Assembly: GCA_050248735.1 (NCBI GenBank)
Contig: JBFWRU010000016.1
Coordinates: forward strand, 1-64,000
Length of the DNA: 64,000 nucleotides
Direction: 5' to 3'
DNA from: JACKFE01 sp050248735
Lineage (GTDB): Bacteria > Nitrospirota > Nitrospiria > Nitrospirales > UBA8639
The notes below the pieces were generated by a model. The model ran no database searches and was not told the DNA's origin. It saw nothing but the letters and a program-made list of their open reading frames with translations. Each line of letters opens with the position of its first letter. Positions within the stretch are counted from its first letter, which is position 1. The translations under genes were made by a program, and so were the position numbers. Shown piece by piece: positions 8,812 through 17,737 of the stretch.

Positions 8812-9558
8812 ATGAGTGTGCCGACTGCCCCTCGTTCATTGTTTATCACCGCCACCGATACCGGCGTAGGGAAAACCGTTATCACAGGGGCTCTTTTGGT
8901 GGCATTTCAACAACAAGGTGAAAAAGTGGGCGTTTGTAAACCCATTGAGACCGGCATTCATCCACAACAGGAAGAACAATCCGACATGGCCCGCCTTCGT
9001 CAGGTATGTTCCCCTGCTCCGACACCAGCCTCCATATGCCTGTATCGCTACGAACCGCCATTGTCCCCACTGGCCTGTTCCCGGAGGATCGGGAGCCCCA
9101 TTAACCTTACAAGTATTCTCCACCACTGTCAGGACTTAGCCAGACAGCATGCGATCACGCTGATTGAAGGGGCTGGAGGCCTCTTCACCCCCCTTACGCC
9201 CACTCAGAGTATTCTGGATCTCATCAAGGCATTACAGGTTCCCTGTCTGGTCGTAGGCCGCACAGACCTTGGTGCCATCAACCATGCTCTTCTGACACTA
9301 CGAACCCTTCGACAGGCGGGCATTCCTACGCATGCCCTTGTCCTGAATGAATCTTCTCCCGCCGACAAGTCTCTGACGGCTATCTCACAACGGACCTCCA
9401 CGGTGGAACTGATTCGTGAATTGGTTTCAGCCCCGATATTCGGGCCGATAGGCTATGAAAATACTATTCAATCGGATTGGGAATCTGGTGTCCGCCAACT
9501 GGCAAGGCACCAGGAAATCCAGCGGTTGGTTAAGTCCCTTGCCTGTAAGGGTCCATAA
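8812..9558 (+). CDS. bioD: dethiobiotin synthetase
   Basis: BioD closes the ureido ring of dethiobiotin from diaminopelargonic acid, CO2 and ATP. The 248-residue protein starts with the family pattern F-I-T-A-T-D-T-G-V-G-K-T (P-loop, about residues 11-22). It then has K-P-I-E-T-G near 43 and E-G-A-G-G-L-F-T-P, the substrate loop, near 120. Length is slightly above the usual 220-230. No other bio gene is in the window. Biotin is needed by the nearby AccB/AccC pair, which is transcribed toward it. The end overlaps thiE tail to tail by 29 bases. Confidence 0.92.
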   Translation: MSVPTAPRSLFITATDTGVGKTVITGALLVAFQQQGEKVGVCKPIETGIHPQQEEQSDMARLRQVCSPAPTPASICLYRYEPPLSPLACSRRIGSPINLTSILHHCQDLARQHAITLIEGAGGLFTPLTPTQSILDLIKALQVPCLVVGRTDLGAINHALLTLRTLRQAGIPTHALVLNESSPADKSLTAISQRTSTVELIRELVSAPIFGPIGYENTIQSDWESGVRQLARHQEIQRLVKSLACKGP

Positions 9559-10192
9559 ACTGACGAAAGGCGATCCGGCGGTCCGGAGCTCCTAAAATCC
9601 CGGAAGCCACTGCCACGCCATCGGCTCCGGCTTCCCGCAAACGGGGAATGGCGGACGCTGAGATCCCGCCAATGGCAAATACCGGCAACGTCGTCAGGTG
9701 TCGGATGTTGGCCAAGCCTTCCACGCCCACGACAGGCTCATGTTGGGTTTTGGATTTGGTCGGAAAAATCGGTCCAAAACCCAAGTAATCGGGTTTTTCT
9801 TGCGAGGCCGCACGAACCTGTTCCGCATGATGGGTGGAGAGCCCTATCACTCGATTCTTTCCCAGAATGGTCCGTGCTAAAGCCACCGGCAGGTCTTCTT
9901 GCCCTAAATGCACACCATCGGCTTCTACCGCTAATGCCAGGTCACATCGATCATTCACGATAAATAGCATCTTTCCATAAGGGACCAGCTCTCTCAGCCG
10001 CTTCGCCTTACGATAGGCATCCTTCATTGAGTTGGTTTTATCGCGATACTGGACGATTCTTACCCCGGCTTCTACAGCCTCATGCAGGGCCTCTTCCAAT
10101 ACAGCTTGGTCCGCCAAAGCCGCATCCAAAAGAAGATACAGACCGCACAACAACTCGTGGTGTTCTGACCCTAAACCCTGGGGAACATTCAT
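9530..10192 (-). CDS. thiE: thiamine-phosphate synthase
   Basis: ThiE joins the pyrimidine and thiazole phosphates to make thiamine monophosphate. The 220-residue TIM-barrel protein shows V-Q-Y-R-D-K (phosphate and pyrimidine binding), V-N-D-R-C-D-L-A, the G-V-H-L-G-Q-E-D-L-P loop and G-F-G-P-I-F-P-T-K-S-K, all standard for the family. It is last in the aroQ-efp-accB-accC operon and its ATG overlaps the accC stop by four bases, implying translational coupling. No thiamine riboswitch precedes it. Confidence 0.93.
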   Translation of the reverse strand: MNVPQGLGSEHHELLCGLYLLLDAALADQAVLEEALHEAVEAGVRIVQYRDKTNSMKDAYRKAKRLRELVPYGKMLFIVNDRCDLALAVEADGVHLGQEDLPVALARTILGKNRVIGLSTHHAEQVRAASQEKPDYLGFGPIFPTKSKTQHEPVVGVEGLANIRHLTTLPVFAIGGISASAIPRLREAGADGVAVASGILGAPDRRIAFRQFMDPYRQGT

Positions 10193-11538
10193 GCCGAATG
10201 GAGGGCCAGTAGGCGGTCCAGGAATCTGGTCGAAACCGGACCTTTCTGGAAGTCTGGGTTATCCAAAATGCGACGATGAAGGGGAATACTGGTTTTGATG
10301 CCTTCAATCTCAAATTCATCCAAGGCTCGCCGGATTCTGGCTAATGCTTCATGACGATCACGTCCATAAGCAATCAATTTGGCAATCATGGAGTCGTAAT
10401 ACGGATGCACAATACCGGTGGTATCCATCGCAGTATCGACCCGGATACCAGGCCCGCCAGGAGGATGAAACTTAGTAATGGTACCGGGGCTGGGCGTTAA
10501 CTTATCCGGACATTCGGCATTGATGCGGCATTCGATCGCATGCCCCCTTAAGTGGATATCTTTTTGACGGTAGGGGAGCTCCTGACCGGCCGCAATACGA
10601 ATTTGTTCCTTAATCAAATCGATTCCGGTGACCATTTCCGTCACCGGATGCTCCACCTGAATCCGGGTATTGACTTCCATGAAATAGAATCGGCCTTTTT
10701 GATCCAGGAGAAACTCCACAGTCCCGGCATTCCGGTATTTCACCGATTTAATCACGTCCACCGCCACCTGTCCCATTTTACGTCGGAGCGATTCATCCAA
10801 AGCCGGAGACGGGGACTCCTCCAACACTTTTTGGTAGCGTCGTTGAATGGAGCAATCCCGCTCATAAAAATGAACCACATGGCCGTAATGATCGGCCAAC
10901 ACCTGAAATTCAATATGCCGGGGATCTTCGAAAAACCGCTCGATATACACCCCGCCATTTCCAAACGCATTCTGAGCTTCCAGTTGAGACGATTCCAAGG
11001 CTTGTACTAATTCCCCTTCTTCCCATACTACCCGCATGCCCCGCCCGCCGCCGCCGGCAGAGGCTTTCACGATGACGGGAAACCCCAACCGTTTTGCGAC
11101 GGTCAACCCTTCCTTAATGTCCTGAATCTCGCCTTCGCTGCCCGGAAGAACCGGAATACCCCTTTTTTTCATATGAGCCCTGGCTTTCGACTTATCACTC
11201 AGAAGAGCGATATGTTCCGAGGAAGGACCAATGAACGTAATGCCGATAGACTCGCACACCTCAGCAAAATGAGCGTTCTCAGCCAAAAAACCATACCCTG
11301 GATGAATCGCATCCACTCCGGTAATTTCGGCTGCGCTTAACACGTTGGGAATATTCCGATAGCTGAGCCCGCCTTCCGCAGGTCCCACACAGACATGTTC
11401 ATCCGCGTAACGGACATGCAAAGACTTGGCATCCACGTCCGAGTGTATCGCCACCGTCCGAATGCCAAGTTCCCGGCAGGCTCGAATCACACGAAGTGCA
11501 ATCTCACCACGGTTGGCCACTAAAATCTTTTTAAACAC
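10189..11538 (-). CDS. accC: acetyl-CoA carboxylase, biotin carboxylase subunit
   Basis: AccC carboxylates biotin on AccB with ATP and bicarbonate, the first step of fatty acid synthesis. The 449-residue length is normal. Seen are the N-terminal K-I-L-V-A-N-R-G-E-I-A, the ATP-grasp glycine loop S-A-G-G-G-G-R-G-M, the E-R-D-C-S-I-Q-R-R motif and F-M-E-V-N-T-R-I-Q-V-E-H near 285. The start is GTG with AAGGG six bases upstream. It lies 86 bases after accB and overlaps thiE, forming an operon. Some families use such subunits in other carboxylases, but accB adjacency favours acetyl-CoA. Confidence 0.95.
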   Translation of the reverse strand: MFKKILVANRGEIALRVIRACRELGIRTVAIHSDVDAKSLHVRYADEHVCVGPAEGGLSYRNIPNVLSAAEITGVDAIHPGYGFLAENAHFAEVCESIGITFIGPSSEHIALLSDKSKARAHMKKRGIPVLPGSEGEIQDIKEGLTVAKRLGFPVIVKASAGGGGRGMRVVWEEGELVQALESSQLEAQNAFGNGGVYIERFFEDPRHIEFQVLADHYGHVVHFYERDCSIQRRYQKVLEESPSPALDESLRRKMGQVAVDVIKSVKYRNAGTVEFLLDQKGRFYFMEVNTRIQVEHPVTEMVTGIDLIKEQIRIAAGQELPYRQKDIHLRGHAIECRINAECPDKLTPSPGTITKFHPPGGPGIRVDTAMDTTGIVHPYYDSMIAKLIAYGRDRHEALARIRRALDEFEIEGIKTSIPLHRRILDNPDFQKGPVSTRFLDRLLALHSA

Positions 11539-11624
11539 ACGTTCCCTTCAGAGTTCAAAATTGACATCTATGACAAGGAAGCATTCACCATGGAAGGCAA
11601 CAGGTCCTTCTCCTTGATCACACG

Positions 11625-12092
11625 CTAAGCTGTGGGTTGAGGATCAATCAAAAATAGCGGCTGGCCGAATTCGACAGGAGTGGTACTCTCCACCAAAATC
11701 TTGATCACTCGTCCATCGGCTTCAGCTTCAATTTCATTCATGAGCTTCATAGCCTCTACGATACACAGCACCTGCCCTTTTTTCACGATATCGCCTTCTT
11801 CAACATAAGGATCGGTGTCGGGAGATGCCGCACGATAAAAGGTCCCCACAATTGGAGAAGTCACCGTGAGAAATTGACCATTATCCGAGGAGGTCCCTGA
11901 ACTGTGCATAGGCGGTTGAGGGGGCGTGTCCACCAAAATGGATGGTTCGATAGAAGCAGCGGAAACCGTTTGGGGCAGATCACGCCGAACCCGGATTCGA
12001 ACCCCTTTTTTCTCCAGTTCGAGTTCGGTTAGTTGATACCGATTTAATAATTCAACTAAATCTTCAATTTCTTTTCTGGAAGAATCAGCCAT
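11625..12092 (-). CDS. accB: biotin carboxyl carrier protein of acetyl-CoA carboxylase
   Basis: A 155-residue carrier. Residues 1-40 form the charged N-terminal helix region, 41-72 a Pro/Ser-rich flexible linker, and 75-153 the biotinyl domain. The biotinylated Lys116 sits in the E-A-M-K-L motif. The thumb region (S-P-I-V-G-T-F-Y) typical of AccB is present. It lies between efp and accC in one operon. BioD in this window contributes to its cofactor supply. Confidence 0.94.
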   Translation of the reverse strand: MADSSRKEIEDLVELLNRYQLTELELEKKGVRIRVRRDLPQTVSAASIEPSILVDTPPQPPMHSSGTSSDNGQFLTVTSPIVGTFYRAASPDTDPYVEEGDIVKKGQVLCIVEAMKLMNEIEAEADGRVIKILVESTTPVEFGQPLFLIDPQPTA

Positions 12093-12149
12093 AGTTACCC
12101 TAAGGTGATAAAAGTCTCACACGGTGAGTGAATACCCTACCCAATTCTG

Positions 12150-12710
12150 TTATCGCACCCGCTCCACATACGACCGGGTTCTGGTGTCAATTTTTATGGT
12201 TTCTCCAACCTCCATATACATGGGAACCTTAATGACCGCCCCGGTTTCCACGGTAACCGGTTTGGTCCCTCCGGAAGCCGTATCTCCACGAATGCTTGGA
12301 TCGGCCTCCACCACCTTTAATTCCATAAAAATAGGCAATTCAACGGAAATGGGTTCGTCATGATACAAGAGAATCTTCACAATCGTATTTTCTTTTAATA
12401 AGTCCGTGTTATCACCCAACTGACTCTTTGGATAGGCAAACTGCTCAAAATTTACCGTATCCATGAATGTGTAGTCGTCACCTCCGCTGTAGAGAAATTG
12501 CATATCCCGTTCATCCAGATTGGGTTCATCAAATTTTTCCCCCGAACGAAAGGTCCGATCAATAACACTTTTCGTTCGATAGCCCTTGAGCTTTGTCCGG
12601 ACAAATGCCCCTCCCTTACCCGGCTTCACATGCTGGAATTCCACAATATAGTATGGCTCCCCATCCAGCTCGAGACGAGCCCCATTTCGAAAATCCGCAG
12701 TCGTAATCAC
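12150..12710 (-). CDS. efp: translation elongation factor P
   Basis: EF-P relieves ribosome stalling at polyproline. I chose the GTG at 12710, which gives 186 residues beginning I-T-T-A-D-F-R-N-G like other EF-Ps and has AGGGAG about nine bases upstream. A TTG at 12728 would add six residues. The three beta-barrel domains are recognisable. The tip Lys32 in P-G-K-G-G is the residue modified in many bacteria. No epmA, epmB or earP gene is visible, so the modification route is unknown. It is second in the aroQ operon. Confidence 0.95.
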   Translation of the reverse strand: MITTADFRNGARLELDGEPYYIVEFQHVKPGKGGAFVRTKLKGYRTKSVIDRTFRSGEKFDEPNLDERDMQFLYSGGDDYTFMDTVNFEQFAYPKSQLGDNTDLLKENTIVKILLYHDEPISVELPIFMELKVVEADPSIRGDTASGGTKPVTVETGAVIKVPMYMEVGETIKIDTRTRSYVERVR

Positions 12711-12751
12711 GCCACAGTACTCCCTCAAAAGTGAAAAGAACGCCCTGGGTC

Positions 12752-13198
12752 TTACCGGTCTGACTTCTGCTCAAGAACCGCTACGACCGCCCTGAGACCC
12801 AACAAGTAACTATTTATTCCAAAACCCGATATTTGTCCCACAGCCACGGGAGCCAGGTATGAATGCCGCCGAAAACTTTCCCGTGCATGAATATTGGACA
12901 AATGGACTTCAATCAACGGGATACCCACGGCCACGACAGCATCCCGCAAGGCCACACTACTGTGCGTATAGGCTGCAGGATTCAGCACCAGCCCCTGATA
13001 GTGTCCGGCGGCCTCCTGTATCCAGGTAACCAACTCCCCTTCCATATTGGACTGCCGACATTCCACCGACACCCGCAACTCCCTGGCCAATTCGGCTAGG
13101 GCTCCATTGATTTCATTCAACGTTTCCCGACCATACAAACCCGGTTCACGCGTCCCAAGCAAATTCAAATTAGGCCCATGTAGTACCAGAATCTTCAC
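12752..13198 (-). CDS. aroQ: type II 3-dehydroquinate dehydratase
   Basis: AroQ dehydrates 3-dehydroquinate in the shikimate pathway. The 148-residue protein carries H-G-P-N-L-N-L-L-G at the start, the flexible-lid Tyr in P-G-L-Y-G-R near 22, the L-N-P-A-A-Y-T-H-S-S substrate loop and V-H-L-S-N-I-H-A-R-E with the catalytic His. It is the first gene of a five-gene operon and lies just downstream of a clear sigma-70 promoter. Confidence 0.95.
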   Translation of the reverse strand: MKILVLHGPNLNLLGTREPGLYGRETLNEINGALAELARELRVSVECRQSNMEGELVTWIQEAAGHYQGLVLNPAAYTHSSVALRDAVVAVGIPLIEVHLSNIHARESFRRHSYLAPVAVGQISGFGINSYLLGLRAVVAVLEQKSDR

Positions 13199-13296
13199 AA
13201 AAGACTTCTCCTGAAAGAATCAATCAGGGAATTAACTTTCGAGCTGAGAAACAGACATTGATGGTTGGAAGGTCCGAAAAGGAAAGGATAACCAGG

Positions 13297-13325
13297 ATTG
13301 TATCAGTGAGGAACTTATGGGTCAA
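13297..13325 (-). promoter_or_regulatory. sigma-70 promoter for the aroQ operon
   Basis: On the minus strand TTGACC is followed 17 bases later by TACAAT, each one mismatch from consensus and at ideal spacing. Transcription would begin about 90 bases before the aroQ start. The -35 box abuts the 3' end of the upstream gene. Confidence 0.65.
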
Positions 13326-13331
13326 CGGATT

Positions 13332-14942
13332 TTATTCATCTTCTCTTGGCAACCAGGCCTGTTCGGCACGGGATTTGAGCACCCGCCGTAGCTCCACCAT
13401 TGCACGAGTATCCCGCTCACAATACGCTTCCAGTTCTTGCGCAATTTTGGCTCGCTCCATTAAGTCAGATTCCTCCGTGACCATTCGACGGTACATCACG
13501 GAAGCCACCGCCCCGTTCTGAATCCCCAGATCATCATAGGCCAATTCAGGAACCAACGCTGGCAGGACCGTCTTAATGGAAAACGACCCTTTGAAATCCG
13601 GATGATAGTATTGCTGTTGTATGACGGAGAGCAAATCCCACAGACGTCGTATGACTTTCAGCAGAGCAGGTTTCAAATGTGGTAACCAATCCCCTAGGGC
13701 TAATAATAAATAACGTTCGTACTCCGAGTAGACACAAATCGTGCCAGACTCGCCGACACTTTCCAACAGACTGAGTGCCACTTCTTCCCGAGGATCTCGA
13801 CCATCCGTACACAAATATTGATGATGCACGACGGTTCCATCCGGATATTCAATATGATTGGACCATTGGAACGGGATGGGACGATACGGTCTGGTTTGAG
13901 GAAACAGGGGAATCGCGGGCATAAACGTTTCAAAATCCAAATGATGGACGGGATACCGGACTGAGTCCAACCTTGCCCGAAGCAAAGGGGAAATCCATTC
14001 CACATCATTTTTGACGCGTCGCTGGATGTCTGTCAGCTCAAAATGATCCGGAATATCATCAATCGTTTCAATCCCCTCTTCCATCAAAGTTTTTTGAAGT
14101 TTTGAACTCCCGGGAAGGTGAAAGATCCAGCGTGAAGGCTTATCCTTGGTGCAGTGAGCCCAGAACGGACATTCATACGGCATATGACAATGCACATCGG
14201 GCGCAATGTCAGGTGGATCCAGAGCCTTCAACACTGCCCACATGTCTTCCAATTCTGGGAGCAGAACGGATTGGCGACGTTTGACTTCCTCTGTCATATT
14301 GGCCAGAGAAAACATTTCTTCTAAATTCAATCTATCCCCTTGAAAGGCATACTGAGTATTCAAATGCATCAGCGCACAGGCTTCCACCTGAATTCCGGCT
14401 CTTTCCAATACGGTCATTTGAATAGCCAGGTCATCCAGATGAGTCGGCTTCACTTTAGAAGTGGCTTTGACCTCGATCAATCGCCAACGGTCAGGACCCA
14501 GCCGTTCCAACACATCAACCCTGACCAGGACCCCCTGCCAGACAAACGCCCCCTCAAAAATGGCCGAGACCTGAGGATCCGGTACCAACGCCTCGGTTCG
14601 GGTCAAGGCAGCCGGGATCTGCCGATGAGTTTCTTCTACTAACACCCCCCCAGGGAAATATTGTCGGGCGACGACACCGACTTCCGTCCCCATTTCCATG
14701 ATGGCTCGCCGATCCGGAGTGGGAGGCGTGGCTAATTCAGGGGAATGAATTTCCAGATACAACCGTTTCGAACATTGTATCCCTGCCAAAAACCGGCTTT
14801 TGGATAAGCGATGCGTTGGAACGGACAGCACAGGAATCTCGGCTTTCACTTGAAGGTCAGCCCCATCCTGAACCGGACCATGAGGTTTCCTCGAAGCCGA
14901 TTCATTCCTGGAACTCTCATAAGACATGGAAAACGCTTTCAT
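13332..14942 (-). CDS. DUF2779 protein with Cas4-like nuclease half
   Basis: A 536-residue cytosolic protein. The first half has the S-K-S-R-F-L-A-G-I-Q-C-S-K start, an E-V-K-A-T-S-K motif (residues about 175-181) like PD-(D/E)xK nucleases, and C-H-M-P-Y-E-C-P-F-W-A-H-C, cysteines that suit an iron-sulfur cluster as in Cas4. The second half has H-L-D-F-E-T-F, an RNase-H/DnaQ-like exonuclease signature, and a later E-A-Y-C-E-R-D-T-R-A-M. These together match DUF2779. A nucleic-acid processing role is likely, but no substrate is known. No CRISPR array is nearby. The gene is divergent from the DUF4112 gene. Confidence 0.75.
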   Translation of the reverse strand: MKAFSMSYESSRNESASRKPHGPVQDGADLQVKAEIPVLSVPTHRLSKSRFLAGIQCSKRLYLEIHSPELATPPTPDRRAIMEMGTEVGVVARQYFPGGVLVEETHRQIPAALTRTEALVPDPQVSAIFEGAFVWQGVLVRVDVLERLGPDRWRLIEVKATSKVKPTHLDDLAIQMTVLERAGIQVEACALMHLNTQYAFQGDRLNLEEMFSLANMTEEVKRRQSVLLPELEDMWAVLKALDPPDIAPDVHCHMPYECPFWAHCTKDKPSRWIFHLPGSSKLQKTLMEEGIETIDDIPDHFELTDIQRRVKNDVEWISPLLRARLDSVRYPVHHLDFETFMPAIPLFPQTRPYRPIPFQWSNHIEYPDGTVVHHQYLCTDGRDPREEVALSLLESVGESGTICVYSEYERYLLLALGDWLPHLKPALLKVIRRLWDLLSVIQQQYYHPDFKGSFSIKTVLPALVPELAYDDLGIQNGAVASVMYRRMVTEESDLMERAKIAQELEAYCERDTRAMVELRRVLKSRAEQAWLPREDE

Positions 14943-14983
14943 AGGTCATCTAGGATTGGTCCGTCAGGAAAATATATTCCGGT

Positions 14984-15550
14984 ATGACTCGTAGGTATAA
15001 TACTTTTAGCATGTCTCCCTCCGCATTACCTGAGCATCCTTCATCCGGCCCTCGATCCACCCTCACCCATCAAGAAATACGACAATTAGCTCATTGGTTG
15101 GCCCAGCTTCTGGACGCTACATGGAATATTCCCGGAACTAATATCAAAATTGGCCTGGATCCCCTCCTTGGCCTGATTCCGGGGATTGGTGACTTCATAA
15201 GTAATGCCGTAGGATCCCTCCTGCTTTTTCTTGCCACCAAGGCGGGAGTTCCACGAGTGGTCATTGTTCGGATGGCTTTGAATGTTTGCATTAATATGGC
15301 CATGGGAGCCATTCCTGGCATAGGCGATATGTTTTCGATCTGGTTTAAAAGCAATCTCCGAAATTCCCAACTCTTGGACCGGCATTGCCGGTCGAACGGT
15401 CGGACCGTTGCCCTGGCCGATTGGGTATATGTCGGATCCATCCTTGGCCTCATGCTCGTATTGATGGCCAGCGTCCTCGGCGGCTTAGCGTGGGCTCTTT
15501 TTTCTCTGATGGATTTCCTCGGCACTCTGTCCAACTCACTCTTACCATAA
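14984..15550 (+). CDS. DUF4112 membrane protein
   Basis: A 188-residue protein with the DUF4112 core: L-A-Q-L-L-D, then D-P-L-L-G-L-I-P-G-I-G-D, a hydrophobic helix, and a second I-P-G-I-G-D near 110. Two more hydrophobic segments occupy residues about 150-185. The repeated P-G-I-G-D turns are the hallmark. Function is unknown. A TATAAT lies at 14996, inside the first codons, so the true start may be the ATG at 15011. The 3' end overlaps hemW by nine bases. Confidence 0.75.
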   Translation: MTRRYNTFSMSPSALPEHPSSGPRSTLTHQEIRQLAHWLAQLLDATWNIPGTNIKIGLDPLLGLIPGIGDFISNAVGSLLLFLATKAGVPRVVIVRMALNVCINMAMGAIPGIGDMFSIWFKSNLRNSQLLDRHCRSNGRTVALADWVYVGSILGLMLVLMASVLGGLAWALFSLMDFLGTLSNSLLP

Positions 15551-16762
15551 TATATGGCCAACAGTATCGGCTAATTGTCTTCCCTTGGCCGTCAATACAT
15601 ATCGATCCCCGGTTTGTGAAAGAAGTTCGTCCGTCAACAACTGAGCGACCGATTGACTCCATTTTACTTCATGTTCCACACAGTCTATCCATTCCGCCGG
15701 GACGCCTTCTACCTGACGTAATCCGAAAATGACCCGTTCCTTACGCTGCCGAGCTTCAGTCAGGACCTCCAAGTCAGAAACAGGAATCTGCCCTTGTGCA
15801 AGCTGTTCGGAGTAGCGAAATAGATCCGAAACATTTCCCCACCGAACCCCACCAAGATAAGACTGTGCGCTTGGGCCAAGACCAAGGTAATCCTGGCCTT
15901 GCCAATATCGCAGATTGTGCCGGCACGCATAGCCTGGATAGGCCCAATTGGAAATCTCATAGCGTTTCAACCCTGACTGCCGGGCTTGATCATCCGCCGA
16001 ATACTGAAACACCATTTCTTCTTCCGGATCACAGGCCATTAGCGTTCCTTGCTTCCACTGACGGTAAAACCTGGTCCCCTCTTCAATTGAAAGGGCATAG
16101 CAGGAAAGATGCCGGGGACTCATCTCCAAAGCCTGGCACACGCTGTCCTCCCAACTGGACAAGTTCTGCCCCGGAAGTCCATACATGAGGTCCAAATTGA
16201 TATTGTCCAGACCGGCCGCCTTGGCGGCCTGCACCGCATCATGAACCGGCTGAGTCTCTGGGCTGAGACCAAGAATTTCCCTTTCATGTGGCACCAACGA
16301 TTGGACTCCCAAACTGACTCGCGTCACACCAGCCTCTTTCAGTGCGGTTAAGATTTCAACCGAGACAGGCTCGGGGGTGGACTCAAGGGTCACCTCGGCT
16401 TGTGCATCCAGCTTCCAATGCGCTCCCACACAGTTCAGAATCTCACTCAACTGCCTGACCGACAAGGCTGTTGGGGTCCCTCCTCCGAAATAGACTGTGG
16501 AGACATTGTGGACCACGAAATTATCTCTCAAGGCCCAAAGGGATATTTCTTTTTTCAGATCCGCAACAAACCGCTCCATTCGCTTTTCATCCTGGATAAC
16601 AAGATAAAACGCGCAGAAATGGCATCGACGAATACAGAAGGGTATGTGGATATACAGCCCGACATCCGCTGAAGTGATGGGAGGTAGCAACTGACCAGAA
16701 CCCTCCACAGGTTTGCTTCTGAAGTGCGATTTTTCTACCGCAATGATTTCTCGATCAACCAT
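15542..16762 (-). CDS. hemW: HemW-type radical SAM heme chaperone
   Basis: HemW resembles coproporphyrinogen dehydrogenase HemN but binds heme and delivers it to respiratory proteins. The 406-residue protein has Y-I-H-I-P-F-C-I-R-R-C-H-F-C near 40-50, the C-x3-C-x2-C cluster motif. The extra Cys found in true HemN after the third Cys is replaced by Phe, as in HemW. G-G-G-T-P-T and G-V-Q-S follow as SAM-binding motifs, and the C-terminal HemN-like domain is complete. HemN activity is less likely for the stated reason. Confidence 0.85.
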   Translation of the reverse strand: MVDREIIAVEKSHFRSKPVEGSGQLLPPITSADVGLYIHIPFCIRRCHFCAFYLVIQDEKRMERFVADLKKEISLWALRDNFVVHNVSTVYFGGGTPTALSVRQLSEILNCVGAHWKLDAQAEVTLESTPEPVSVEILTALKEAGVTRVSLGVQSLVPHEREILGLSPETQPVHDAVQAAKAAGLDNINLDLMYGLPGQNLSSWEDSVCQALEMSPRHLSCYALSIEEGTRFYRQWKQGTLMACDPEEEMVFQYSADDQARQSGLKRYEISNWAYPGYACRHNLRYWQGQDYLGLGPSAQSYLGGVRWGNVSDLFRYSEQLAQGQIPVSDLEVLTEARQRKERVIFGLRQVEGVPAEWIDCVEHEVKWSQSVAQLLTDELLSQTGDRYVLTAKGRQLADTVGHILW

Positions 16763-16892
16763 GCTTAGATAGCCTAATCCTTTTCCAAGGCTTCGTACTG
16801 TTATCCTGATGATGTTCCTTAATAAAAATCCCAGGACTTAATCAACCCCGGCATTTCAGCATTTATAAGCCTATAGTCGGTCTTCACGACAC

Positions 16893-17609
16893 TTATTCCG
16901 ACTCATGATGTCGTTCACGATAGATTCGAGTCACCCCACGCTGATGAAGCAGATCCGTGACTTCCGCAACCATTTTCCTTCCCCCGCAAACATACACCGC
17001 AAACCGTTCAAGGTCCTTCATGTCGCGGAGAAGATCGGTCACCCGACCTTTGTGTCCGGACCACTGACTATCCCCTTGTGACAGGGTCAGGATAAATGAG
17101 AAATATGGATATTTGGCAGCCCATGACTCAAATTCCTCAATGAAATAGACGTCAGATTCCCGGCGAAGCCCCCATAAAAGTGTGATCGGTTGCGATTTCC
17201 CATTTTCCAACATGGTGGCAATCATAGAGCGGATTGGAGCAATTCCTGTCCCTGTGGCTACAAACAATAATTCCCGATCAGGATCATCTTGCAAAAAAAA
17301 TGACCCAAAAGGTCCTTGAATCACCAACTCCTGGCCAACTGACTGGTTCCGTAAAAATTCCGATCCAATGCCCTGTTCTCCTTGATCAAACAACAAGCAG
17401 ATTTGATTCGAAGAACTGGGGGGAGAGGTTAGAGAATAATACCGTCGAATGGGTGTCTTAGAATAAGAGGTCGGCACCGCAATGGCCACAGCTTGCCCTG
17501 GTTGAAATGTCAGGGCCGGTGGGTCCACCACGGTTAGGGTTAATTCAGAAACTTCCGGGGCCAACAAACGGACAGATGTAATTTTCACCCGATAAGACTG
17601 CCAACTCAT
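16893..17609 (-). CDS. FAD/NAD(P)-binding ferredoxin reductase-like protein
   Basis: A 238-residue two-domain flavoprotein of the ferredoxin-NADP reductase superfamily. Residues 1-95 form the FAD barrel with R-R-Y-Y-S-L-T-S, the flavin motif. Residues 100-235 form the nucleotide domain with V-A-T-G-T-G-I-A-P-I and a terminal C-G-G segment. It has no ferredoxin or globin domain, so electrons must go to a separate partner. I chose the ATG at 17609 because the barrel starts there. The longer frame adds 35 unlike residues. No partner gene is adjacent. Confidence 0.8.
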   Translation of the reverse strand: MSWQSYRVKITSVRLLAPEVSELTLTVVDPPALTFQPGQAVAIAVPTSYSKTPIRRYYSLTSPPSSSNQICLLFDQGEQGIGSEFLRNQSVGQELVIQGPFGSFFLQDDPDRELLFVATGTGIAPIRSMIATMLENGKSQPITLLWGLRRESDVYFIEEFESWAAKYPYFSFILTLSQGDSQWSGHKGRVTDLLRDMKDLERFAVYVCGGRKMVAEVTDLLHQRGVTRIYRERHHESE

Positions 17610-17677
17610 ATCAGGAATGTATTGAATCCAGACGAATCTGGCAAGAGACTCCCGAAAGAACTTGAAGTTCAAGCCAC

Positions 17678-17708
17678 AAAAAAAGGGCGGCCACAAATAT
17701 GACCGCCC
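17678..17708 (-). terminator. intrinsic terminator of hsp20
   Basis: On the minus strand GGGCGG and CCGCCC form a six-pair stem with a 12-base loop, followed at once by seven T. It lies 30 bases after the hsp20 stop. Confidence 0.85.
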
Positions 17709-17737
17709 CCCCAACCCCGATCGAACCGATTTGCCGG

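Noticed and set aside
10552..11010. 152-codon frame opposite accC
   Set aside because: Antisense of a highly conserved enzyme. Conservation explains the open frame.
13332..14942. CRISPR-associated Cas4
   Set aside because: Only the N-terminal half resembles Cas4. The protein matches DUF2779 overall and no repeats or cas genes are in the window.
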